Translations under genes and position numbers: made by a program
Shown here: piece after piece, positions 10,601 through 19,633 of the stretch
How the letters are laid out: every line of letters begins with the position of its first letter
Position numbering within the stretch: position 1 is the first letter of the stretch
Origin: Snodgrassella alvi
Lineage (GTDB): Bacteria; Pseudomonadota; Gammaproteobacteria; Burkholderiales; Neisseriaceae
Direction: 5' to 3'
NCBI RefSeq assembly: GCF_002777425.1
Contig: NZ_MDVC01000002.1
Location: 1-64,000, forward strand
DNA: 64,000 nucleotides
Notes under the pieces: generated by a model
Told to the model about the DNA's origin: nothing
Databases searched by the model: none
What the model saw: only the letters and a program-made list of their open reading frames with translations

Positions 10601-11644
10601 ATGAGTCAAGCCAACAAAAAATTAACCAAGCGCCAGATACGTGATGGTGTGACCAACAAAAGCAGTAAGCCTACTGCCAGCAGACATACTGCCGGTAAAG
10701 CTAAATTTGCTTTTAAGCGCCAAAATGAATCCACTGTACGCTCTGCATTCTCACAGCCTGAAGCACAGGGCGGCACCAAAGTAAAAGTTCAGCGCGCCAA
10801 AAAACTGGTTCAGCGTACCCCAAATCAGGAAATTCTACAGCGTGCTCGGGTACTGAAAGAACAGCGTATCAATCTGGAAAAAATGGAACCAGTGCGTCTA
10901 CAAAAAGCACTTGCTGCTTCAGGTGTGGGCTCCCGGCGTGAAATGGAACAGTGGATTAGCCAAGGAATGGTGCGAGTTAATGGTAAAGTGGCTCAGTTAG
11001 GAGACAGAATTACCCCAGACGATGAAGTTTGTGTGCGCGGCTCAGCTATTAACATCAAATGGCCTGATCGTTTGCCGCGTATTATGGTGTATTACAAACA
11101 GGAAGGTGAAATTGTCAGCCGCGATGACCCTCAGGGGCGTGTCAGTATCTTTGACCGGCTGCCACAAACTGCCAGCAGCCGTTGGGTAGCGATTGGTCGT
11201 CTGGATATCAATACATGTGGCCTGTTGATACTTACCACCTCCGGTGAATTGGTAAATCGCTTCGCACATCCTAGTTTCGAAGTGGAACGAGAATATGCTG
11301 TACGCGTTCTCGGTGAGCTGAGTGATGAACAAAAACAAAGCCTGCTCAATGGGGTTGAGCTGGAAGATGGTATTGCCAAAGCACAACATTTGTGGGAACA
11401 GGGTGGTGAAGGTGCCAACAGATGGTACAACATTATCATTAAAGAAGGCCGCAACCGTGAAGTAAGACGTTTGTTTGAAAGTCAGGGACTGACTGTGAGT
11501 CGTCTGGTTAGGGTTCGCTTCGGACCGATTGCACTACCTAAAAGGCTAAAACGCGGCCAGTATTATGAATTTAATGAGTTTGAGGTAGCTAATATCATGA
11601 AATGGGCTGGTCTGTATCAATCTGATTCTGCAAGAAAAAGATAA
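10601..11644 (+). CDS. rluB: 23S rRNA pseudouridine synthase, RluB family
   Basis: RsuA-family enzyme predicted to make pseudouridine in the large-subunit rRNA (position 2605 in E. coli RluB). After about 95 residues of Lys/Arg/Gln-rich, low-complexity N-terminal tail comes an S4 RNA-binding domain (RLQKALAASGVGSRREME). The catalytic domain follows, with the active-site aspartate Asp202 in GRLDINTCGLLILT. The total of 347 residues is longer than typical because of the basic tail. It lies two bases after scpB, a conserved pairing in many bacteria. Confidence 0.92.
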   Translation: MSQANKKLTKRQIRDGVTNKSSKPTASRHTAGKAKFAFKRQNESTVRSAFSQPEAQGGTKVKVQRAKKLVQRTPNQEILQRARVLKEQRINLEKMEPVRLQKALAASGVGSRREMEQWISQGMVRVNGKVAQLGDRITPDDEVCVRGSAINIKWPDRLPRIMVYYKQEGEIVSRDDPQGRVSIFDRLPQTASSRWVAIGRLDINTCGLLILTTSGELVNRFAHPSFEVEREYAVRVLGELSDEQKQSLLNGVELEDGIAKAQHLWEQGGEGANRWYNIIIKEGRNREVRRLFESQGLTVSRLVRVRFGPIALPKRLKRGQYYEFNEFEVANIMKWAGLYQSDSARKR

Positions 11645-11883
11645 GTAGATAGCCTGCAATTTAATTAAATAACTACCCCAGTATATGTTATATCCGATTA
11701 ATAAATGTAGTAAATTTTTTACATTAAATTCTGCATTTATTGATTAATGTCAATAAAAATTGTAGTTTTATGTACTAATAGATTAAATAATTTGTATTAT
11801 TTTGCTAATCGGCGCAATATATACCTTGAATCGACTTTTGTATTGTTTGTCTAGTTGTCCATATTCAAGAAAATGGAGTCATA

Positions 11884-12375
11884 ATGATTTCACCAATGCA
11901 GGTGCCTGAAATTGAGCACCGTACATTTGAATTGACACATTACGATGGGGTAACACGCACCGTATATTGTACTGATGTAGAAACAGAGTTCCCTGATGGC
12001 TGTCTGATTACATCAACGACAGACCTGAAAGGTATAATTACACATGCCAATGAGGTATTTGTGCATATGAGCGGATGGTCGCGTAATGAGCTAATGGGTG
12101 CTGAGCATTATATTTTGCGCCATCCTGATATGCCGAAAGTGGCCTATAAGGATTTATGGGATACCGTGCAAAAAGGAAACAAATGGCATGGCTATGTCAA
12201 AAATCTGCGCAAAGATGGAGGCTTTTACTGGGTGTATGCCACTATTGTGCCAAATATCCGTGATGGTGTCATTCAGGGTTATACTTCAGTGCGGCGTAAG
12301 CCTTCACGAAGTAAAGTATTGGAAATGCAGAGTCTCTATGAGGGACTAATGAAAGAAGAACAGGGTAATTCATGA
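11884..12375 (+). CDS. Stand-alone PAS-domain protein, Aer-like
   Basis: The 163 residues are essentially one PAS domain (about 35-135) with no attached output domain. The sequence closely follows the PAS domain of the E. coli Aer aerotaxis/redox sensor: motifs like THANEVFVHMSGWSRNEL, LRHPDMP, DLWDTVQKGNKWHGYVKN and FYWVYATI. It probably binds a flavin, though that is inferred from similarity. The stop overlaps the next gene's start by four bases (ATGA), so the two are translationally coupled. What the sensor talks to is unknown; the PhnD-like partner is the obvious candidate. Confidence 0.85.
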   Translation: MISPMQVPEIEHRTFELTHYDGVTRTVYCTDVETEFPDGCLITSTTDLKGIITHANEVFVHMSGWSRNELMGAEHYILRHPDMPKVAYKDLWDTVQKGNKWHGYVKNLRKDGGFYWVYATIVPNIRDGVIQGYTSVRRKPSRSKVLEMQSLYEGLMKEEQGNS

Positions 12376-13121
12376 CTATTAATTTTCTGATTGCACCTGA
12401 TTTTCCCCCAGAATTTTATGCAGGCTGGCACTTTCTCAATACCCGCCTGCAACGGTTGATAGATGCACCTGTACATTTGTTTATGGCCACCAATGCTAAA
12501 GAAGAACAGCTGGAAATAGACAATGATAATGTTGATATCATCTATGCCAACCCATTTGACGCTGCCAAGCTGATTCGTGAGTTAGGCTATTTACCGGTAG
12601 TACGTCCAGTAAATTGTTTCGATGAAATGGTAATTGCCAGTGCTGCTGAAAGTGAAATTAAATCACTAAAAGATGTTAAGCCCGGCATGTCGATTCTGTG
12701 TACGGAAAATTATGATGTTAAGCTGATTGCTCTGCGCTTAATGGAAGCAGTAGATATAGAAGAGAATGACCTTACATGGATTAAAAGTGAATCATGCTCA
12801 GCAGTAGCCCGCGGACTGATTCAGCATGAGGCGGATATCGGTCTGTTTATGTCATCTGCTTACTATAAATTAACCTCAATCACCCGTAGCCGTTTAAATC
12901 TAATGATTGAAAGTAAAATCAATGACTTATATCACGTGATTTTGCTGCATCCTCGTAATGCCGGTATGCTTGAAACATTACAGAATGCATTTAGCTCCAT
13001 ACATGAAACGCCAGCTGGTGCAATGTTACTGGAAGATTTAGGCTTGAATGACGGGTTTGCTGTATTGAAGAAAGAAGAAGCTGAATTGCTGATTGACCTG
13101 ATTGAAACATTACGCGATTAA
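12372..13121 (+). CDS. PhnD-like periplasmic-binding-fold protein without signal peptide
   Basis: The 249 residues resemble the phosphate/phosphonate ABC transporter binding proteins (PhnD-like, type II periplasmic binding fold): VDIIYANPFDAAKLIRELG, VKPGMSILC-type and HEADIGLFMSSAYY segments. No signal peptide or lipobox is present, so it should stay in the cytoplasm, and no ABC permease or ATPase genes are nearby. It overlaps the upstream PAS gene by four bases. A cytoplasmic ligand-binding domain paired with a PAS sensor suggests signal perception, not transport, but the ligand is unknown. Confidence 0.8.
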   Translation: MTINFLIAPDFPPEFYAGWHFLNTRLQRLIDAPVHLFMATNAKEEQLEIDNDNVDIIYANPFDAAKLIRELGYLPVVRPVNCFDEMVIASAAESEIKSLKDVKPGMSILCTENYDVKLIALRLMEAVDIEENDLTWIKSESCSAVARGLIQHEADIGLFMSSAYYKLTSITRSRLNLMIESKINDLYHVILLHPRNAGMLETLQNAFSSIHETPAGAMLLEDLGLNDGFAVLKKEEAELLIDLIETLRD

Positions 13122-13154
13122 ACCTGTCGCAACCATTTTTATTTTATAATTGAA

Positions 13155-13196
13155 AACGCAACTTGTTGATGAAAACAGGTTGCGTTATTTTTTATA
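13155..13196 (+). terminator. Rho-independent terminator after the PAS/PhnD-like pair
   Basis: AACGCAACTTGTT pairs with AACAGGTTGCGTT (one G-U pair) around a short loop, ending at 13186, followed immediately by ATTTTTTAT. This closes the two-gene unit. Confidence 0.85.
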
Positions 13197-13243
13197 GTTG
13201 AGTAATGGTTATTCGTGTGAGTCACGCTAGTTTGCAAGCAAAA

Positions 13244-14227
13244 ATGAATTCGCCCAGATTATTTTTGGCACCCATGCAGGGGCTGATTGATGCACCCATG
13301 CGCGATTTGTTAACCCGTATCGGCGGCTTTGATATTTGTGTCACTGAATTTGTCCGTATTACTCATACCGTACATGGGCGTTCCATATGGCTAAAATACA
13401 TGCCAGAACTGACACATACTAATCAGACTCATGCTGGGACTGCCGTAGTAGTACAAATATTGGGCAGCCATGCTGAAAACATGGCGCAGAACGCCCGAAA
13501 AGTGGTTGAGCTGGGTGCTACGCATATTGATTTAAATTTTGGCTGTCCGGCACCCACTGTTAACCAGCATCAGGGTGGGGCAATCCTTTTACAGTATCCT
13601 GAAAAAATAGAGCAGATAGTGGCTACTGTGCGCCGGAATTTGCCTGCTGAAATCATGCTCAGTGCGAAAATGCGTCTGGGTTATGAGAATAAAGATTTGG
13701 CACTGGCCTGTGCTCAAGCCATAGAACAGGGTGGGGCAGGAGAGCTTACCGTTCATGCGCGTACCAAAACTGAAGGATATCGGCCGCCTGCACACTGGGA
13801 ATGGATTGCCCGTATCAGGCAGGCTATTAGCATTCCTGTTATTGCAAATGGCGATGTATTTACTCTGGCCGATTATCAGCAAATTCGTTCTGTCAGCGGC
13901 TGTACGGATGTGATGCTGGGGCGTGGTGCCGTTCAGCGGCCTGATTTAGCCCGACAAATTGCCGCTTATAATCAGGGAAAAATAATTCCTTCTTTGTCAT
14001 GGCCAGAAATTCTGCCGTGGGTTAATGATTTTTTTGACTGCTGTTGCAGTAAAGCTGCCACCAATGCTAACTATCCGGTAGCAAGGTTAAAACAGTGGCT
14101 GGCAATGCTAAAATTAACCTATCCAGAAGCCGGGCAGTTATTTACTCAATTACGTACTCTGACTACCATTGCAGATATCAGCCAGATTCTTAGTCAACAG
14201 CAAACAGAAAGCCAGATTACTGGATGA
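13244..14227 (+). CDS. dusC: tRNA-dihydrouridine synthase C
   Basis: FMN enzyme reducing uridine to dihydrouridine in tRNA. The TIM-barrel N-terminus RLFLAPMQGLIDAPMRDLLTR is typical of DusC, not DusA/DusB. The catalytic cysteine lies in FGCPAPTVNQHQGG, and VHARTKTEGY is the conserved FMN/tRNA loop. The ATG at 13244 gives a length of 327, close to the family; an in-frame ATG at 13205 would add 13 residues, and neither has a convincing RBS. The stop overlaps the next gene by four bases. Confidence 0.9.
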   Translation: MNSPRLFLAPMQGLIDAPMRDLLTRIGGFDICVTEFVRITHTVHGRSIWLKYMPELTHTNQTHAGTAVVVQILGSHAENMAQNARKVVELGATHIDLNFGCPAPTVNQHQGGAILLQYPEKIEQIVATVRRNLPAEIMLSAKMRLGYENKDLALACAQAIEQGGAGELTVHARTKTEGYRPPAHWEWIARIRQAISIPVIANGDVFTLADYQQIRSVSGCTDVMLGRGAVQRPDLARQIAAYNQGKIIPSLSWPEILPWVNDFFDCCCSKAATNANYPVARLKQWLAMLKLTYPEAGQLFTQLRTLTTIADISQILSQQQTESQITG

Positions 14228-15018
14228 AGCATAAAATTATTCAATCTGCCAGCAATAGTGAACTTAAACATTTAGCCCGTTTAATTGCTCAATCAAATTA
14301 CCGCCGTCAGCATCAGCTCGCCGTTCTGGAGGGAATACACCTTATTCAGACATTTATGCAGGCAGGGCATTCAATTCAAACGCTGTATGTACCGCAACTG
14401 CGCGAACATGACTATGAAATAGCTGCCTTAATAGCAAAAATGCCGTTGCAGAAAGTGGTACTGGTTGCTGATAATCTATTGGATAAAATCAGCGATTTAG
14501 TCAGTTCAAGAGAGCCTGTTGCAATAGTACAGTTACCAGAAAATACCGCTGCAACAGAAATTCAGGATGTCGTGCTGTTAGAGCGAGTGCAAGACCCTGG
14601 CAATGTGGGTACAATTTTACGCAGTGCGCTGGCTGCCGGTATTGATAATATTGTCCTGAGCAAAGACAGTGTTGATGTTTGGTCACCCAAAGTATTGCGT
14701 GCAGCAATGGGTGCGCACGCTTATCTGAATATTCAAACTGTTACAGATTTAGCTGCCTGGTGTGCTGATTACACCTGGCCATTGTATGCTACTGCATTAA
14801 GCACATCGGCCAAAAGTATCTATGCATTGAATCTGACTCAGCCTGCTGGCTGGCTGTTTGGTAATGAAGGCAGTGGTTTGAGTGCAAAAATACTACAAAC
14901 TGCATCCAGACACGTGATTATTCCGATGAGCGGGCAAACAGAATCACTCAACGTAGCCATGGCTGCAACTGTCTGTTTATTTGAACAACAGCGACAGCGG
15001 CTACAGGCAGGATGCTAG
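14224..15018 (+). CDS. TrmH/SpoU-family RNA 2'-O-methyltransferase
   Basis: SPOUT-class SAM-dependent RNA methyltransferase. The three knot motifs are present: VQDPGNVGTILRSALAAG (motif 1), FGNEGSGLS (motif 2) and IPMSGQTESLNVAMAA (motif 3). An N-terminal substrate-binding region of about 100 residues is also present. This layout matches the YsgA/TsnR-like group, not RlmB, but the target nucleotide cannot be read from the sequence. It is translationally coupled to dusC (ATGA overlap), so both probably serve RNA modification. Confidence 0.87.
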   Translation: MKHKIIQSASNSELKHLARLIAQSNYRRQHQLAVLEGIHLIQTFMQAGHSIQTLYVPQLREHDYEIAALIAKMPLQKVVLVADNLLDKISDLVSSREPVAIVQLPENTAATEIQDVVLLERVQDPGNVGTILRSALAAGIDNIVLSKDSVDVWSPKVLRAAMGAHAYLNIQTVTDLAAWCADYTWPLYATALSTSAKSIYALNLTQPAGWLFGNEGSGLSAKILQTASRHVIIPMSGQTESLNVAMAATVCLFEQQRQRLQAGC

Positions 15019-15166
15019 ATAATTAATATTTTTTATTGAACTGGCTGTTTTGATTGTCTTTAACCCTGAAATAAGGTGTTATCACAGGCAAACACGGCGG
15101 ACAAACGGCCAGTTTGATGTTATCCTGCAAATCTTCCAGAATGTGGATATATAAGACATTTCGAGC

Positions 15167-16750
15167 ATGAATAAACGAATTGTAACAATCATCGCTGCCA
15201 TTTTGGCAGTTATACTGCTTATTGCACTGGCTTTGCCTTATTATTTAGGAGCTAAGGCTCAGCAAAGTCTGGATCAACAACGCGCTTTACTGGCCAAAAG
15301 TCCTTTTCTAGTGATTGATAAACAAAGCTATCAACGTGGCTGGTTTACTTCCACAGAAACCATGCAGATACGCTTTAAGCCAAGTTTCTTTGCCGGAGTG
15401 CAGCAGCAGTTACCCGATAATGTGCGTACAGTACTGCAACAGCCAATTACTCTGGTTAATCATGTACAGCATGGTTTATTTGCAGGCAGTATTCATCCAG
15501 TACGCGCGCATGTAGAAACCGAATTGCGTTTCACTCCGCAAGCTCAGCAGATTCTGGCGCGTTTTTTCGGGCAGGAAGCACCAGTTAGACTGGAAAATAC
15601 GATTAATCTCGGCGGCAGCGGACAAATGCATGTTGCGATACCAAAATTCAATTACGAAGAATTGTCTGGTATCAAAATCAACTGGCAGGGGCTGGAATCA
15701 ACGATTGATTATGCTGAAGACTTTAACAGTTATGACAGCCATACCGTCAGCCCCGGGCTGGATATGGTTCTTGCCAGCAAAGGACGTGCTTCCTATCAGG
15801 ATTTGCAGCTTAATAGCCATACTGAACACGGTAAAACCTCACTCGCTTTAGGTAACAGCGATTTGCGTATCAAGGCCATTACCTTTACCTGGAACGATAC
15901 CACAGACAATACTATCCGTCTGGATCAACTGGTTAATTTGGTAACCAACTTACAGATTGGTGCCTTCATCAGCCCGGCTGGCAACAGCATGCCTACCAAA
16001 ATTATCATTCAAGATTTGAAACTGGCCACCTCTACTGAAGAAAAAGATCAATGGATTAACAGTAATGGTAAATTTGGCTTTGCCAAATTGCAGTATGGTA
16101 ATGATATTTATGGTCCGCTGGATATCGATGCCTCGGCTGAGCATCTGGATGCGGCCAGTCTGGTAGCAATCAATAATAAAATTACTCAGCTATCAAGCCA
16201 GAATCTGAATAATGAGCAGCTACGCGCAGCAATAGTAGAGGCAGTGCGCAATGAAGGACTGGGTTTATTTACTCATGACCCACTTCTCAAACTCAACAGT
16301 TTTAAACTGCAAATGCCGCAAGGACTGATTGATATACATGGTAGTTTGGGTTTCAAAAGCCTGCTTGCTTCCGATATGCAGCAACTGGGACTGATGCTGA
16401 ATAAAACCGAAGCAGAAATGGATTTCGCTATTCCTCAGGCCATTATGGAAAATTTTGCCATCAGTCAGGCACGGGCGCTGTTTACGGTGGATGCCAGTGC
16501 CGGCGGTGCTGAAGCTCTGGAAGATATTGACCAGACAATCCGCCTGATGATTGATAGTGCGATTAAATCCATGCAGGCACGTGGTTACATACAGGTAACC
16601 AATGGTATTGTGAAAACACATCTTAAATTAATCAATGGTAAAATTTATCTGAATGGCAAAATATGGAATATTGAACCTGAACCAGAGAATGAACCTGATT
16701 ATGCTGAATTGCCAGCTGCCTCAGCACCAGAAGCTGCCAATACTCACTAA
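15167..16750 (+). CDS. DUF945 (YdgA-like) family protein
   Basis: The 527 residues begin with a single N-terminal membrane segment (residues 5-27) and continue as a long soluble, probably periplasmic domain of the DUF945 family. Family features include the early QSYQRGWFTSTETMQI region and C-terminal IKTHLKL-like strands rich in Asn/Gly. Function is unknown; related YdgA/YihF proteins are inner-membrane-anchored. It is a single gene ending in a strong bidirectional terminator shared with mutL. Confidence 0.8.
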   Translation: MNKRIVTIIAAILAVILLIALALPYYLGAKAQQSLDQQRALLAKSPFLVIDKQSYQRGWFTSTETMQIRFKPSFFAGVQQQLPDNVRTVLQQPITLVNHVQHGLFAGSIHPVRAHVETELRFTPQAQQILARFFGQEAPVRLENTINLGGSGQMHVAIPKFNYEELSGIKINWQGLESTIDYAEDFNSYDSHTVSPGLDMVLASKGRASYQDLQLNSHTEHGKTSLALGNSDLRIKAITFTWNDTTDNTIRLDQLVNLVTNLQIGAFISPAGNSMPTKIIIQDLKLATSTEEKDQWINSNGKFGFAKLQYGNDIYGPLDIDASAEHLDAASLVAINNKITQLSSQNLNNEQLRAAIVEAVRNEGLGLFTHDPLLKLNSFKLQMPQGLIDIHGSLGFKSLLASDMQQLGLMLNKTEAEMDFAIPQAIMENFAISQARALFTVDASAGGAEALEDIDQTIRLMIDSAIKSMQARGYIQVTNGIVKTHLKLINGKIYLNGKIWNIEPEPENEPDYAELPAASAPEAANTH

Positions 16751-16766
16751 GCAGTAATGAAATCAC

Positions 16767-16800
16767 AAAACCCTCTTAATCAATTGATTAAGAGGGTTTT
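16767..16800. terminator. Perfect palindromic bidirectional terminator
   Basis: AAAACCCTCTTAATC and its complement GATTAAGAGGGTTTT abut with almost no loop. A-rich and T-rich ends flank the stem, so it can stop transcription from the DUF945 gene on the plus strand and from mutL on the minus strand. Confidence 0.9.
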
Positions 16801-16864
16801 ATAATAAATATCAAGTCAATGAATACTGCTGGTCAGCATAGCGTCACTAAACACTGGCAAAATA

Positions 16865-18793
16865 TTACTGTCCGCGTAAAAAGAGGGCATCCAAATCCTG
16901 CAAACGCAATTTTACCCACGTAGGACGACCATGATTACATTGATTTGCCCGTTCAGTCTGTTCCATATCCCGCAGCAAAGCATTCATTTCCGGTAGTGTC
17001 AATTTACGCCCGGCACGTACAGAACCATGACAGGCTAAAGTAGACAGAATACGATTTTCACGTTCCCGTATCACATCACTACTGCCAATGGTCATCAAGT
17101 CAGCCAGTACCTGCTGTACCAGTTGCTGAATGTCACTTTTAACCAGCATTGCCGGTACCGTATGAACCACCAGTTGCTGATTATTTTCAATGGTAATATC
17201 CAGACCATAATCATGCAAGGTGGTAGCATACTCGTTTGCCGAAGCAATTTCCTCATGGCTGGCAGTAAAGCGAACGGGAATCAGCAATGTCTGACTGCTT
17301 ACCTTGCCATTAGCATCGCGTTGTTGCTTCATCTTTTCATAATTTACACGCTCGGCAGTGGCATGCATGTCTACCAGAATCAATGCTTCTTCAGCCTGTG
17401 CCAGAATATAAATATCCAGTAGTTGTGCAATGGCGTAGCCTAGCGGGGGCGCATTTGTTTCATTTACCGATGTTTGTACCGGCACTTGTGCAGCAGAAAT
17501 ACCCCGCACCTGTTCCCAGTTTGCCAGTTCACTATCAATTTTTTCAGCATCAGCAGTAGCAACCTTGTCTGCCACTGATGTTGTTTCTGGCCTATACAGT
17601 TCAGCATAAGTATTCAGGGCAGCTTGGGATTCTTTTAAACTTAAGCTGCGCTGTACTGGTGTATGGCTACGGTGATAGGGCGCCGGTGCCTGTTTTGAGT
17701 CAGTTTTTTCTTGTGCAGGAAACAGTTGTTGTACACTGGCTGGCTGTTTGTGCATGATATCCGCCAGTACTGCGGCTGGCTGAGAAATGGATTCAGTCTG
17801 AGTAGCATTGGTGGCGGCAAGACATTTATTCAAAGCATGAAAAATCAACTGGTGCACAGCCTGACTCTGCCGGAAACGCACTTCGGTTTTGGTGGGATGC
17901 ACATTCGCATCGACATCTGTAGGCGGTAGCGTAAGAAAAAGCGCAAATGCCGGTGTTAATGCTTGATGCAAAACATCGTTATAAGCCTGTTTTACTGCAT
18001 GTAAAATGATTTTGTCACGTACAAAGCGCTGATTGACAAAAATGTATTGCTGACTGGTTTTTCCTTGCGCAAAAGTCGGTTTGCTAATCAGACCATGTAA
18101 ACGCATGTCATTTATTGCTTCATCCACATTTAGGCTGGCTGCGGTAAGATCTGCTCCCATAATGGCGGTGCAGCGCTCAGAAAGGGATTGTGCCGGTAGC
18201 GTGAATATATTCTTGCCGTTGTGCTGTAATTCAAAAGCTACATCAGGATGTGCTAAAGCCAGACGTTCTACCATGGTACGGCAATGAGCAAACTCGGTGC
18301 TTGGTGATTTAAGAAACTGGCGTCTGGCCGGTGTATTGAAAAAAAGTTCAACAACTTCTACTGTAGTGCCTGAAGCGTGTGCTGCCGGCTTGACAGCACT
18401 CAGCTTGCCATCTTCTGCATAAATCTGGGTAGCGTGGGTGGCAGTAGTAGTGCGGCTGGTTAAAGTCAGGCGGCTTACTGAAGCAATACTGGCCAGCCCT
18501 TCACCGCGAAACCCCATACTAACTACCTTTTCCAGATCCTCCAGTGTGCTAATTTTGCTGGTGGCATGACGATGCAAGGCAAGTGGTACGTCTGTCTCGC
18601 TCATGCCCTGTCCGTCATCAGTTACAGACAAGCGTTTAATGCCACCGGCTTCTAGCTGAATATCAATATGGCTGGCTCTGGCATCGAGACTGTTTTCAAT
18701 AATTTCTTTAAGCGCATTGGCCGGACGTTCAATCACCTCTCCGGCTGCTATTTGATTAATTAAATGATCGGGTAACAGATGTATCTGGCTCAT
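16865..18793 (-). CDS. mutL: DNA mismatch repair protein MutL
   Basis: Mismatch repair mediator. The N-terminal GHKL ATPase is clear: EVIERPANALKEIIENSLDA, DDGQGM and GFRGEGLASI. A long linker (about 340-450) leads to the C-terminal dimerisation/endonuclease domain. The metal motif there is DMHATAERVNYE, a DQHA(X)2E(X)4E match with Met in place of Gln. ACHGSVRAGRKL and CNHGRPT complete the endonuclease signature. So this MutL probably nicks DNA itself, as expected in lineages lacking MutH. Its 642 residues are normal length. Confidence 0.96.
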   Translation of the reverse strand: MSQIHLLPDHLINQIAAGEVIERPANALKEIIENSLDARASHIDIQLEAGGIKRLSVTDDGQGMSETDVPLALHRHATSKISTLEDLEKVVSMGFRGEGLASIASVSRLTLTSRTTTATHATQIYAEDGKLSAVKPAAHASGTTVEVVELFFNTPARRQFLKSPSTEFAHCRTMVERLALAHPDVAFELQHNGKNIFTLPAQSLSERCTAIMGADLTAASLNVDEAINDMRLHGLISKPTFAQGKTSQQYIFVNQRFVRDKIILHAVKQAYNDVLHQALTPAFALFLTLPPTDVDANVHPTKTEVRFRQSQAVHQLIFHALNKCLAATNATQTESISQPAAVLADIMHKQPASVQQLFPAQEKTDSKQAPAPYHRSHTPVQRSLSLKESQAALNTYAELYRPETTSVADKVATADAEKIDSELANWEQVRGISAAQVPVQTSVNETNAPPLGYAIAQLLDIYILAQAEEALILVDMHATAERVNYEKMKQQRDANGKVSSQTLLIPVRFTASHEEIASANEYATTLHDYGLDITIENNQQLVVHTVPAMLVKSDIQQLVQQVLADLMTIGSSDVIRERENRILSTLACHGSVRAGRKLTLPEMNALLRDMEQTERANQCNHGRPTWVKLRLQDLDALFLRGQ

Positions 18794-18840
18794 ATCTTGC
18801 CTGTAAGTTTTGAAATTAGCAGCAGAATAAAATTAAATAT

Positions 18841-19491
18841 CTAATTGTTTTTGTATGCTGTCTGCCTGTGCCGCAGAATCTCAATAATGGCCGGTAAAAA
18901 AGAAATGGCAATAATTATAACCAGTGCCAGAGAAAGATTCTGCTTAATAAATGGCAGATTACCAAAAAAATAGCCGGCATAGGAAAACAGCACTACCCAG
19001 ACAATAGCACCAATACAGTTGTAACGTAGAAAATGACCATAATGCATATGGCTCATACCGGCCACAAAGGGCGCAAATGTTCGTACAATAGGTACAAAAC
19101 GCGCAATAATAATGGTTTTTCCACCATGTTTTGCATAAAATGCCTGCGTTTTGTGTAGATAAACCTGCCTGAATAGCCGAGATTGTGGATTGGCAAACAG
19201 AAGCGCACCGAATTTCTTTCCAACTGAGAAATTTACCGCATCACCAATAATTGCTGCTGCCAGCAACAGTACCACCATCAAATGGACATTCATCTCGCCA
19301 ACAGCTGCTATTCCGCCAGCCGCGAATAACAAGGAATCACCCGGCAGAAAAGGCGTAACCACCAATCCAGTTTCGCAAAAAATCAAAACGAATAGAATAA
19401 CATAAATCCATACACCATATTGAGTAACAATAAATTGTAGATGCTGGTCAATATGTAAAATAAAATCTATCAGAGTGGAGATGATGTTCAT
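18841..19491 (-). CDS. DedA-family membrane protein
   Basis: The 216-residue integral-membrane protein has about five hydrophobic segments and the DedA/SNARE-associated motif [20 protein letters not shown] (about residues 41-60). A later [18 protein letters not shown] signature (about 130-147) is also present. DedA proteins are linked to lipid-carrier (undecaprenyl phosphate or phosphatidylethanolamine) flipping and proton-motive-force homeostasis. Within the family it resembles YqjA/YghB-type members. It lies 47 bases upstream of mutL on the same strand and could be read with it. Confidence 0.87.
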   Translation of the reverse strand: MNIISTLIDFILHIDQHLQFIVTQYGVWIYVILFVLIFCETGLVVTPFLPGDSLLFAAGGIAAVGEMNVHLMVVLLLAAAIIGDAVNFSVGKKFGALLFANPQSRLFRQVYLHKTQAFYAKHGGKTIIIARFVPIVRTFAPFVAGMSHMHYGHFLRYNCIGAIVWVVLFSYAGYFFGNLPFIKQNLSLALVIIIAISFLPAIIEILRHRQTAYKNN

Positions 19492-19633
19492 AAGTCATGG
19501 CGAGAGAGACAAAAGGAAGCATTTTAACGCAAAGCATTCCGTGACAGCAGTTATATGCATGTTAAAATCAAATTTATAACCTTCAGCCACAATTAAGGCT
19601 GATATAGACTAAATTTAATCTACTGAAGATATT

